Assembly (NCBI RefSeq): GCF_001293775.1
Contig: NZ_LGLN01000086.1
Location: forward strand, 1 to 42,238
Length of the DNA stretch: 42,238 nucleotides
Direction: 5' to 3'
Source of the DNA: Pseudomonas syringae pv. cilantro
GTDB lineage: Bacteria > Pseudomonadota > Gammaproteobacteria > Pseudomonadales > Pseudomonadaceae
The notes below the pieces were generated by a model that was given only the letters and a program-made list of their open reading frames with translations, was not told the origin of the DNA and ran no database searches. Positions 8,830-16,723 of the stretch are shown piece after piece. Within the stretch, counting starts at the first letter, position 1, and each line of letters starts with the position of its first letter. The position numbers were made by a program, and so were the translations under genes.

Positions 8830-10251
8830 CTACTGACTCCGAATCTTCTCGACAATCGCTGTTGTCGAGCTGTTTTCCACCAGCCCTAACACGCGCACTT
8901 CGCCGCCGTAGGCCTGGACGATGTCGGCGCCGACCACTTGATCGATTCCGTAGTCACCGCCTTTGACCAGCACGTCCGGTTTGACGTGGGTCAGCAGGTT
9001 TTCCGGGGTGCCTTCGGGGAAGCTGATCACCCAGTCCACCGCGCCCAGCCCGGCCAGTACAGCCATGCGCCGGTCGACGCTATTGATCGGACGGCCCGGC
9101 CCTTTCAGGCGGCTGACCGAAGCGTCGTCGTTGACCGCAACGATCAGACGATCACCCAGCGCGCGCGCCTGTTCCAGATAGGTCACATGCCCGGCATGCA
9201 GGATGTCGAAGCAACCATTGGTGAAGACGATTTTTTCCTTGTGCGCGCGCGCATCGTCGACGGCCAGCAGCAATTGCTCCAGCCCCAGCACGCCGCGCTC
9301 GGAACCTTCTTCACGCTGGATGGCGCGACGCAGTTCCGGGGCGCTGATCGCTGCCGTACCCAGTTTGCCGACCACAATGCCTGCCGCCAGATTGGCCAGG
9401 GCAACGGCATGTGGCAGCTCCTCGCCCGCCGCAATCGCCGCTGCCAAGGTGGAAATGACTGTATCGCCCGCACCGGTCACATCAAACACTTCGCGAGCAC
9501 GGGCTGGCAAGTGCAACGCCTGTTGATCAGGACGCAACAGAGTCATGCCGTGTTCGCCACGGGTGACCAGCAACGCCCCCAGATCCAGTTCCTGCATCAA
9601 CTGCGCACCTTTGGTGACCAGTTGCGCCTCGTCTTCACAATGCCCGACGATGGCTTCGAACTCGCTGAGGTTCGGCGTGATCAGGCTGGCGCCGCGATAA
9701 ATCGCGAAATCCTTGCCCTTCGGGTCGGCCAGCACCGGAATGCCGCGCTTGCGGGCAGCCTGAATCAATGCCTGATGGTTTTTCAACGCGCCTTTGCCGT
9801 AATCGGACAGGACCAGCACCTTGATGCCGTCCAGCAGGCTGTAAACTTCTGCGCTCAAGGCCAGCGGATCGGTGTTGAACGGTTCTTCGAAGTCGATACG
9901 CAGCAATTGCTGATGGCGGCTCATTACGCGCAGTTTGACGATGGTCGGCTGATCGGCAATGCGCTGAAAGCGCGCCAATACGCCCGCAGCTTTCAGGCTG
10001 TTGGACAGGCTGTCTGCTGCCTCGTCGTCACCAGTCACGCCGACCAGCGATGCAGGGGCGCCCAGCGCAGCGATGTTCAAGGCAACGTTCGCAGCACCGC
10101 CCGGACGGTCCTCGATCTGATCGACCTTGACCACAGGCACCGGCGCTTCAGGGGAAATACGCGAGGTACCACCATGCCAGTATCTGTCGAGCATGACATC
10201 ACCGACCACCAGGACAGGGGCCTGATCAAAGCGCGGCATGGATAGCTTCAT
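8830..10251 (-). CDS. hldE: Bifunctional heptose-7-phosphate kinase / heptose-1-phosphate adenylyltransferase
   Basis: HldE performs two steps of ADP-heptose synthesis for LPS inner core: phosphorylation of D-glycero-beta-D-manno-heptose 7-phosphate at C1, and later transfer of AMP. The 473 aa fit the fused form. The N-terminal PfkB/ribokinase domain shows DVMLDRYWHG, PGGAANVA and the anion-hole motif VTGAGDTV. The C-terminal cytidylyltransferase-like domain begins near residue 345 with TNGCFDILHAGHVTYL, containing the HxGH signature. GGAG lies just upstream of the ATG. It is the last gene of a minus-strand run msbA, mig-14, dnpA, hldE, 75 nt after dnpA. It supplies the donor used by WaaC and WaaF further along this window. 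Confidence 0.97.
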   Translation of the reverse strand: MKLSMPRFDQAPVLVVGDVMLDRYWHGGTSRISPEAPVPVVKVDQIEDRPGGAANVALNIAALGAPASLVGVTGDDEAADSLSNSLKAAGVLARFQRIADQPTIVKLRVMSRHQQLLRIDFEEPFNTDPLALSAEVYSLLDGIKVLVLSDYGKGALKNHQALIQAARKRGIPVLADPKGKDFAIYRGASLITPNLSEFEAIVGHCEDEAQLVTKGAQLMQELDLGALLVTRGEHGMTLLRPDQQALHLPARAREVFDVTGAGDTVISTLAAAIAAGEELPHAVALANLAAGIVVGKLGTAAISAPELRRAIQREEGSERGVLGLEQLLLAVDDARAHKEKIVFTNGCFDILHAGHVTYLEQARALGDRLIVAVNDDASVSRLKGPGRPINSVDRRMAVLAGLGAVDWVISFPEGTPENLLTHVKPDVLVKGGDYGIDQVVGADIVQAYGGEVRVLGLVENSSTTAIVEKIRSQ

Positions 10252-10326
10252 GAAAACTCCGGGAGCGATAAAAGCGACGAAAATAATAACATAGAGAAAG
10301 CACGCATCAGCGATGCGCGGGCTGGC

Positions 10327-11739
10327 TCAGCGGGCGTCATCGGGTGGCAATGGCCGCACCCAGAAAATCTCGTGGCGGCGCACGGCCTTGCGGAAGAACT
10401 CATCCTCGCCCGTACGTGGCCAGCGTCGACCGGCCAGCAGGCGCTGGATCACTCGGCGGATGCGGCGTTTCAGCGGTGGTCGGCCCTGCAAATCGTGTTG
10501 CATGCCCAAGGCCATCGCCTTGTCCATGCGCGCAGCGGAATCCAGTGACGGGCTCCACAGCCCGTCGGCCGGCAGCGGCTCGACCATGGGCGGCAAGGCG
10601 ATGCCATACTCCGCTGGCCCCATGGGCCAGCGATCGTTGTCGTGAAGATGGTTGGCATACAGCAGCAATGTCCGAGGCCGCCACGCGCTGAGCTCGATGG
10701 CTTCCATCAGCGCGCGGGTACCGGCGACATGGTCGTCGTGCGGATCGAGTTCCGGATGCGGTGTCAGCACCACTTCCGGGCGCTGATGCTCCAGCAGCCG
10801 GGCCAGATCGGCCACCAGATTGTTCCAGTGCGGCTGGCCGTCGGCATCACCCGGCAGGCTCAGGCTGTTATGCCGACGCACCGTACGGATATCGGTTTCT
10901 CCAGACTCACGAGAACCGAAAGCCTGCTCCGGGCTACGGGCCATCTCGCCTAGCCTCAGGCAAAAATACCCCAGCTGGAAACAGTGCTGTTGCGCGACTC
11001 CGCCCCACAGCGGCACGGCGAGGCTGTCCCAACTGCGCAGGCGGCCTTTAAGCCGTGCGGCCTCGGCAGCGTCCAGGCCCATATCACGGTAGTTGTCGGC
11101 TTCGATTTCACCCTGAGTGAGGGTCACGATCGACACTTCGGGCGCACGGCTGTAAAGACCGAAGGCCGCCAGTTCGGCGTCGTCGGCGTGCGGCGCGACG
11201 ATCAGCAGACGCTGCGCGGCGAAATCCGGGTTATCCAGTGCGTACAGAGTGGCCTGCGAAGCGAGGCTGCAAAAGCGCCCGCGCAGCGTCAGGCTTCCGT
11301 CCACCAGTGCCGGACCTTGCCCGGAGAGGTTGAGAAAACGCTCGCCATCGACACCACGTTCCATGTCCTGACGGTCGTCGCCAATCCACACCTGCGGATC
11401 GAGAAAACGCCCCAGCCAGTGGCTTTTGACGTGCACCTTGAGCACCAGCGTCTGGGTCGCGACGACGTCACCCACAACGGTCAGCTTGCCGTTTTGCAGG
11501 GTGACCGGACAGTGAACCGCGCCCTCGGGAAAGTCATAACGGTAATCGTCGGAGGGCGCATAGAACAGGTGATCGGCGAACCACGCCTCGTGGGCGAGCC
11601 AGCCGAACAGCAGGAACAGCGGCAGCGGCCACCAGGCAACCCATACCCCGAACAGCACGGCCATCAGCGCCGCGCCGATTAGTATCACCCGCTTGCGCTG
11701 GCGATGACGTTTAAGCAAATGTTGCTTGCGTCCACTCAT
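10327..11739 (-). CDS. dnpA: PIG-L family de-N-acetylase, DnpA-like
   Basis: Predicted membrane-anchored PIG-L metal-dependent deacetylase, 470 aa. The ATG at 11739 (MSGRKQHLLKRHRQRKR) precedes a basic segment and one hydrophobic stretch (about residues 18-45), so the body likely sits at the inner membrane. The zinc/aspartate motif PHADDAEL is at residues 183-190 (His184, Asp186, Asp187; usual form PHPDDE). The distal histidine motif HDDH is at 334-337. In P. aeruginosa, dnpA (PA5002) lies in the LPS locus beside mig-14 and has been linked to fluoroquinolone-tolerant persisters; that link is recalled knowledge. Here it follows mig-14 by 16 nt. The substrate is presumably an N-acetyl sugar of LPS, but this is unproven. 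Confidence 0.85.
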   Translation of the reverse strand: MSGRKQHLLKRHRQRKRVILIGAALMAVLFGVWVAWWPLPLFLLFGWLAHEAWFADHLFYAPSDDYRYDFPEGAVHCPVTLQNGKLTVVGDVVATQTLVLKVHVKSHWLGRFLDPQVWIGDDRQDMERGVDGERFLNLSGQGPALVDGSLTLRGRFCSLASQATLYALDNPDFAAQRLLIVAPHADDAELAAFGLYSRAPEVSIVTLTQGEIEADNYRDMGLDAAEAARLKGRLRSWDSLAVPLWGGVAQQHCFQLGYFCLRLGEMARSPEQAFGSRESGETDIRTVRRHNSLSLPGDADGQPHWNNLVADLARLLEHQRPEVVLTPHPELDPHDDHVAGTRALMEAIELSAWRPRTLLLYANHLHDNDRWPMGPAEYGIALPPMVEPLPADGLWSPSLDSAARMDKAMALGMQHDLQGRPPLKRRIRRVIQRLLAGRRWPRTGEDEFFRKAVRRHEIFWVRPLPPDDAR

Positions 11740-11755
11740 GACGGCGTGATCTCGC

Positions 11756-12655
11756 TCAAATCTGGTAGACCGGGACCCGGTGGCACCAGCGGTCCTTGTA
11801 TTCCCGGTCGGCGCGGCCGAACGAGTAGCGCAGCGGTTTGCCCATGGCACGCGCCTGCTCCCAGGCCGTCTGGGTATTGACGAAACTGAGTACGCTGCCC
11901 GGGCTGAATTCGCGGTTCTGCGGGTCAACCCCGCCGTTGACGTATTCCAGGCTGACCCACTTGGGTGCTTCTACCCGGTAGAGAATCTGGATGGCAACAG
12001 GCTCGTCGTTCAGGTAGATCAGCGCGCCGGTCATGAACTCGCGCAGCAGGCTGAACACCTCGGCCAGATGCGCCTTGCCCGGCACCTCGAAGTTCCAGCG
12101 GCGCTGGAACAGGTCGGCATAGATCGTCGCCTGCTCGCTGGCACTCAGCTCAGACATGGCCCGGATGCTGCCGCCCGCCTCTTCCAGCAGGCGCTGCTCG
12201 CGACGCTGGTTGTAACGAAACTTCTTGCTGTACGCCTCCGGCTCGCGGGCCATGGCCAGCCCTTCGGACTGCTCGCGCAGACCGGCAATACTGCCGACAT
12301 TGAGTTCGGACACATACCGCACCTTGTGGCGCAGGCTGATTTTTGCCTCTTCGGCGACAGGCAGGATGATTTCGGCGTTACCCAGATCGAACAGGCCACG
12401 CTTGCCCTCTCGCTTGAGCACGTCTTTGGACAGCGCCAGATAGCGGCCCCAGACAGGCATTGCCGCCAACAACCGGCCGTCGGCGAACCAGCCCAGGTAC
12501 TGCACCGGAATAGCCGCCAGTTCCGACAGCCGCCCGACAACATCCGGGTGGGTGGCAACGCTTCCGCCCAGCCTGTGCCAGGCGTCGGCATAGGCGCCTG
12601 CATCAATCGGGGTCCAGCCTCGCTCACGCCAGGATCGCCAGTGACTCAGAATCAA
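11756..12655 (-). CDS. mig-14: Mig-14 family antimicrobial peptide resistance protein
   Basis: A 299-aa protein of the Mig-14 family, which has a GNAT/FemAB-like acyltransferase fold and in Salmonella and P. aeruginosa supports resistance to cationic antimicrobial peptides. Family features visible are the early W-R-x-R-G-W segment, KKFRYNQRREQR in the middle, and the C-terminal run MGKPLRYSFGRADREYKDRW. It has no signal peptide; peripheral inner-membrane location is known for the family. The apparent start is a TTG at 12655 that overlaps the msbA stop by 4 nt, with no ATG in frame nearby, so translation is probably coupled to msbA. dnpA follows 16 nt later, the same mig-14/dnpA pairing recalled as PA5003/PA5002. 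Confidence 0.85.
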   Translation of the reverse strand: MILSHWRSWRERGWTPIDAGAYADAWHRLGGSVATHPDVVGRLSELAAIPVQYLGWFADGRLLAAMPVWGRYLALSKDVLKREGKRGLFDLGNAEIILPVAEEAKISLRHKVRYVSELNVGSIAGLREQSEGLAMAREPEAYSKKFRYNQRREQRLLEEAGGSIRAMSELSASEQATIYADLFQRRWNFEVPGKAHLAEVFSLLREFMTGALIYLNDEPVAIQILYRVEAPKWVSLEYVNGGVDPQNREFSPGSVLSFVNTQTAWEQARAMGKPLRYSFGRADREYKDRWCHRVPVYQI

Positions 12656-14448
12656 ACGTCGGACTCCGCCGCCGTCGCGACCTGGCCTGTTACCTCGATA
12701 AAGTCTTTTTCGTGCAAACGTGCGTACAGGCCATTGAGGGCCAGCAACTCGTCGTGAGTGCCGCGTTCGACAATGCGCCCCTTGTCCATCAACAGAATCA
12801 GATCGGCCTTCTCGATGGTCGACAGGCGATGCGCGATCACCAGCGTGGTGCGGCCTTTCATGACTTGATCAAGAGCCGCCTGGATATGGCGCTCGGACTC
12901 GGTATCCAGTGCCGATGTGGCTTCGTCAAGAATCAGCAGCGGTGCGTTCTTGAGCAGCGCACGGGCAATCGCCAGACGCTGACGCTGACCGCCGGAAAGC
13001 AGCACGCCGTTTTCGCCGACCAGTGTGTCGTAGCCCTGCGGCATCTGCTCGACGAACTCGGCGGCGTAGGCATCTTCGGACGCCTTGCGCACATCTTCGA
13101 TCGGCGCACCGGCCAGATCGCCATAGGCGATGTTATTGGTCACCGTGTCGTTGAACAGCGTGACCTGCTGGGTCACCAGCGCGATGTGGCGGCGCAGATT
13201 AACCAGCTTGTAGTCTTCGACGTCGATGCCGTCGAGCAGTATCTGGCCCTTGTCGTGGTGATAGAAGCGCGGGATCAGGTTCGCCAGGGTCGACTTGCCG
13301 CTGCCTGAGCGGCCGACCAGCGCGACCATCTGGCCCGACTCGGCGGTAAAGGAAATGTCGTCAAGCACCCGCTTCTCGGTGCCGGGATACTGGAAGCTCA
13401 GATTACGCACCTCAAGGCGACCGCTGACGCGCTCCCGGGTCTGGGTGCCCGTGTCGATTTCCGGTGCTTCATCAAGCTGTTCGAAGATGCTTTCGGCACC
13501 CGCCAGGCCTTTCTGGATGGTGGCGCTGACTTCGGACAATTGACGGATAGGCTTGGGCAGCAGACCCGCAGCGGTGATGTAGGCAATCAGTTCGCCCGCC
13601 GATGCATCACCACGAAGGTACAGAACCAGATACATCAGCACCGCCATGCCGATGTAGATCACCAGTTGCAGGACCGGCGTGTAGATGGACTGGGTACGCG
13701 TCATGCCCAGACTGCGGTTCATGTTATCGGCGCTGGCCTTGTGAAAACGCTCGGTTTCGTAGGTCTCGCCGCCAAAGCTGCGCACCACGCGGTAGCCCTG
13801 AATGGTTTCCGAGGCAACGTGAGTTACATCGCCCATCGCCACCTGAATCTTCTTGCTCTGCTTGCGAAATTTCTTGCTTGCGCTGCTGACCAGCACGGCA
13901 ATGAACGGCAGAATCGCCAGCAATACCAAGGTCATTTTCCAGTTGCTGTACAGCAGATAGCCGAACAGGAAAACAACGGTAAGCCCCTCACGGATAACCA
14001 CTTTGATCGCATCGGTGGCAGCACCGGTGACCATGGTCACGTTGTAGGTGATACGCGAGATCAGATGACCCGAGTTGTGGTTGTCGAAATAGCGATTAGG
14101 CAGCGTCAGCAGGTTATCGAACAACGCGCAGCGCAGGTCGTGAACCACACCGCGTGCAACCTTGGCCAGGTAGTAGTTGCCAAGGAACGAACCGATGCCT
14201 TGATAAACGGCAATCAACACAACCAGCAGCGGCACGCCGAACACCAGTGAAAAGCCGAGGAACTTGGTGTCATCGGGCTTTTGCAGGGCATCCAGAAAGT
14301 GCTTGAGCATATCGGCCAGCATCGGCTGGCTGGAGGCGAACAACACGAAACCCACGATACTGACCGCGAAAGCGCCCCAGTACGGGAGTACGTATTTCAG
14401 CAACCTCAGATAGATCTTCATGCTCGATTGCTGGTTGGAATTGGCCAT
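12652..14448 (-). CDS. msbA: Lipid A-core ABC flippase MsbA
   Basis: MsbA flips lipid A-core across the inner membrane as a homodimer, powered by ATP. The ATG at 14448 (MANSNQQSSMKIYLRLLKY) gives 598 aa, the expected size; longer versions of the frame lack support because a promoter-like -10 lies at 14478. The N-terminal half holds six hydrophobic helices, beginning near residue 20. The C-terminal ATPase shows Walker A GRSGSGKST, signature LSGGQRQRLAIARA, Walker B LLILDEATSALD and the switch His in VIAHRLST. It heads the run msbA, mig-14, dnpA, hldE, all on the minus strand. No defects were seen. Confidence 0.97.
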   Translation of the reverse strand: MANSNQQSSMKIYLRLLKYVLPYWGAFAVSIVGFVLFASSQPMLADMLKHFLDALQKPDDTKFLGFSLVFGVPLLVVLIAVYQGIGSFLGNYYLAKVARGVVHDLRCALFDNLLTLPNRYFDNHNSGHLISRITYNVTMVTGAATDAIKVVIREGLTVVFLFGYLLYSNWKMTLVLLAILPFIAVLVSSASKKFRKQSKKIQVAMGDVTHVASETIQGYRVVRSFGGETYETERFHKASADNMNRSLGMTRTQSIYTPVLQLVIYIGMAVLMYLVLYLRGDASAGELIAYITAAGLLPKPIRQLSEVSATIQKGLAGAESIFEQLDEAPEIDTGTQTRERVSGRLEVRNLSFQYPGTEKRVLDDISFTAESGQMVALVGRSGSGKSTLANLIPRFYHHDKGQILLDGIDVEDYKLVNLRRHIALVTQQVTLFNDTVTNNIAYGDLAGAPIEDVRKASEDAYAAEFVEQMPQGYDTLVGENGVLLSGGQRQRLAIARALLKNAPLLILDEATSALDTESERHIQAALDQVMKGRTTLVIAHRLSTIEKADLILLMDKGRIVERGTHDELLALNGLYARLHEKDFIEVTGQVATAAESDV

Positions 14449-14477
14449 TCGGCGCGCCTCGTGCGTATAAAACAGTG

Positions 14478-14486
14478 ATTGTACCA
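14478..14486 (-). promoter_or_regulatory. Extended -10 promoter for msbA
   Basis: On the minus strand the bases read TGGTACAAT, an extended -10 (TGn plus TACAAT), 29 nt upstream of the msbA ATG. No good -35 accompanies it, as is common for extended -10 promoters. It lies inside the longer open frame, which argues for the ATG at 14448. Confidence 0.45.
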
Positions 14487-14660
14487 GTGAACCCGTTACA
14501 AGACTGGCAGCGCACAAACGACGGCGCGCCACCGGTGGCCCTGCATCATGGGACAGCGGCACTTGCCGCCATCAGATTGCCGGGGAGCATACACTCGGGC
14601 ACCTTGAACATGGCTTGAAGATAATGAGGAAAGACGCCTGAATCACTCCCGACACTGTGC

Positions 14661-15770
14661 TCAGCATCCGGACTTGCCCAGCAAGCGGTTGGCGACGCGG
14701 CGCAGTTGTGACCTGTCGGCCGTCTTCCAGTCACCCTTGATGCAGTAGTGCTCGGACAGGTAATGCAGAAAATTGCGCCGCAACCGCTCATCGAGCGACC
14801 AGTCCGGGAACACGCGCGCATGCGCGACAGCCTGGTCAACATCTTCGGCGTGCCGCACCAGCCCGTCGATGTTGTAAAAGGCTTTGCCAAGCGTCATCAC
14901 CGGCTTGCCCAGCAGCAAGCTTTCCAGGCCCACCGTCGAATTCAGCGTGACGACGAACTGGCTGGCCTCGATCAATTGTTGCGTGGCGTTACCGTTGGCA
15001 AACAGCACGTTTTTCGACGCCCGCTTGTGGAGATCAGGGTAGCTCTCGCGACTCGATGGATGCTCTTTGAACACGACCGTCATGCCGGTTTCCGCCGCCA
15101 GACGCTCGCCGACTGCGAACATCTCGCGCATGTTGCCGACCCACGGCGAGAACAGGCGCACCTGCGTGTCTCGATCATCCTGAAACGGAATGAAGATGAA
15201 CCGCTCGGGCAGCTTGATCGGTGCCGGGCCGCGACTGCGCGGCTTGCGCGGAACCAGCACCGCAGCGGGCGCGCGCTCGGCGACGGGATACGGGTAATCG
15301 AGGTAGAAAGCGGGGTCGCGGGGCATGGAATTGAGGTAGTTCACACCCTTCGGGTCTACGGTCGTCGTGTTGGGCAACAGGCCGTTTTCGAAGAAGAAGG
15401 TCTTGCATTCCGGAGGGGCCAGCGCGATGAGCAGGCGGCAGTAGCGATGGGCGCCGTTCCATACACCGACCGCATCCGGACGTTCGCGATCGAGCAGGGC
15501 CTGAATACGCAAAGCGGCCCAGGTCAGTTCAAGACGCAGTAACCGACGATACAGGTAGCCGGCGCTCTTGTTCTTGATCACTCGCTCTTCACACTTCTCG
15601 TCGACCAGCGCGTCGAAGTCGATGCGGGACAGCGTGGCAGCCATACGGGATGCACGCGGCCACGATATGTTGAGCGACGTGACCACGCGCCCACTCAGTT
15701 CGGTCTCGTTGAGCAAACGGTTGAAATAGAGACCCTGATGTCGGGCCATCGACAGGAACAGCATTGTCAT
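14661..15770 (-). CDS. Capsule/LPS Kdo-transferase-like protein (KpsC/KpsS, GT99-like fold)
   Basis: A 369-aa protein resembling the capsular polysaccharide biosynthesis family (Capsule_synth), whose characterised relatives transfer beta-Kdo. It shows FIPFQDDRDTQVRLFSPW, the donor-side motif VVFKEHPSSRESYPD and TLNSTVGLESLLLGKPVMTL, the usual GT-B C-terminal pattern. I chose ATG 15770 (MTMLFLSMARHQ); a TTG at 15827 in the same frame is possible, and a second ATG lies at 15764. It has no export signal, so it is probably cytoplasmic or at the inner membrane face. It is transcribed alone from the extended -10 at 15994-16002. Surrounding LPS genes point to core or O-chain decoration; acceptor and sugar are unknown. 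Confidence 0.7.
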   Translation of the reverse strand: MTMLFLSMARHQGLYFNRLLNETELSGRVVTSLNISWPRASRMAATLSRIDFDALVDEKCEERVIKNKSAGYLYRRLLRLELTWAALRIQALLDRERPDAVGVWNGAHRYCRLLIALAPPECKTFFFENGLLPNTTTVDPKGVNYLNSMPRDPAFYLDYPYPVAERAPAAVLVPRKPRSRGPAPIKLPERFIFIPFQDDRDTQVRLFSPWVGNMREMFAVGERLAAETGMTVVFKEHPSSRESYPDLHKRASKNVLFANGNATQQLIEASQFVVTLNSTVGLESLLLGKPVMTLGKAFYNIDGLVRHAEDVDQAVAHARVFPDWSLDERLRRNFLHYLSEHYCIKGDWKTADRSQLRRVANRLLGKSGC

Positions 15771-16076
15771 CGTGGTGAGTCCGAAAAGGATGCAGCCACC
15801 CGCCGGGGTGCACGTGAATACACGCAACAGCCCTGTAGATCCGAGGGCCTTACACTGCGTTGCTTCGTGACCGGAAGGACAAGCTCAACATAAAAACAGT
15901 GCGGCGCAGCTCGGTGAAAACAGTATGAAAACCTGACCAGCGGGGGACGGCCCGTCCGCAAAGCGGCGGTGCGCATCTAAAAAATTTGGCGCGATTGTAG
16001 CACAACGATTTTTTGCGGCACCCGCACTGCGGTAACATGCCGCTCGCACACTCGTCAGCCCTGCAATGGAACCTTG
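15771..16076. other. Divergent intergenic region
   Basis: About 306 bases separate the Kdo-transferase-like gene (-) from the small kinase (+). It contains an AT-rich block (15978-16015), the minus-strand extended -10 at 15994-16002, and a short GGACGGcCCGTCC palindrome near 15946. No JUMPstart/ops sequence (GGCGGTAG) was found on either strand. A weak TAACAT could be the plus-strand -10. No gene is visible. Confidence 0.5.
15994..16002 (-). promoter_or_regulatory. Extended -10 promoter for the Kdo-transferase-like gene
   Basis: The minus strand reads TGCTACAAT, an extended -10 with a strong TACAAT hexamer. If used, it would give a leader of about 215 nt before the ATG at 15770. No clear -35 was found. 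Confidence 0.4.
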
Positions 16077-16706
16077 ATGCAAAAGCTCGACCACACTGCC
16101 TACCTCGACATGCGTGAAGGTGCCGAGGTGCTTGAATCCGACCGTAAGGGAGACAAGGTTCTGCGCCTGTCCGACGGCACGATGCTCAAGCTGTTCCGCC
16201 GCAAACGCCTGCTGAGCTCCGCCATCTGGGCTCCTTACGCCCAGCGCTTCGCCGACAACTGCCAGGCGCTGCGCGCGCGCGGCATCGACTGCCCGGTAGT
16301 CCGTCAGGTCTATCGCATTCCCGGCATCGAGCGCGACGCCGTCCATTACGACCCGCTGCCCGGTCACACTTTGCGACAATTACTGGCCGAACCCAGGGAT
16401 GATTTACGCGCAGCACTGGGCGAATTCATCGCCCTGCTGCACGAGAAAGGCATCTACTTTCGCTCCGCCCATCTGGGCAATGTGGTGCTGACTCCGAAAG
16501 GCACGCTGGGCCTGATCGACATCGCTGACTTGCGTCTCTATTCAGGGCCGCTTCGCAAAGGTCTGCGACTGCGCAACTTCAGTCACATGCTGCGGTATCG
16601 CGCAGACCGTGAATGGTTGTTGCAGGATCGCCAGTTTCTGGAGCAGTACCTGAGCCATCAGCGCGCCTGCGATGAAGCGGACATGGCGCTGGCGCTGAAG
16701 GCCTGA
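16077..16706 (+). CDS. Small kinase-like protein of the LPS locus (PA4998-like)
   Basis: A 209-aa protein with a reduced protein-kinase/InaA-like fold. After the N-terminal lobe (LRLSDGTMLKLFRRK, where the Lys may be the ATP contact) it has a catalytic-loop analogue, GIYFRSAHLGNVVL (residues 125-138, with His132 and Asn135), and a metal-loop analogue, LIDIADLRLY, with Asp148. The usual catalytic Asp of HxDxxxxN is not visible. The ATG at 16077 has GGA upstream; a TTG directly precedes it. P. aeruginosa has a comparable putative kinase next to msbA (PA4998, recalled). It is convergent with the next gene, only 17 nt apart and without a terminator. A sugar or LPS phosphotransferase role is inference. 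Confidence 0.7.
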   Translation: MQKLDHTAYLDMREGAEVLESDRKGDKVLRLSDGTMLKLFRRKRLLSSAIWAPYAQRFADNCQALRARGIDCPVVRQVYRIPGIERDAVHYDPLPGHTLRQLLAEPRDDLRAALGEFIALLHEKGIYFRSAHLGNVVLTPKGTLGLIDIADLRLYSGPLRKGLRLRNFSHMLRYRADREWLLQDRQFLEQYLSHQRACDEADMALALKA

Positions 16707-16723
16707 GCCTGCCGCGATAGCGT

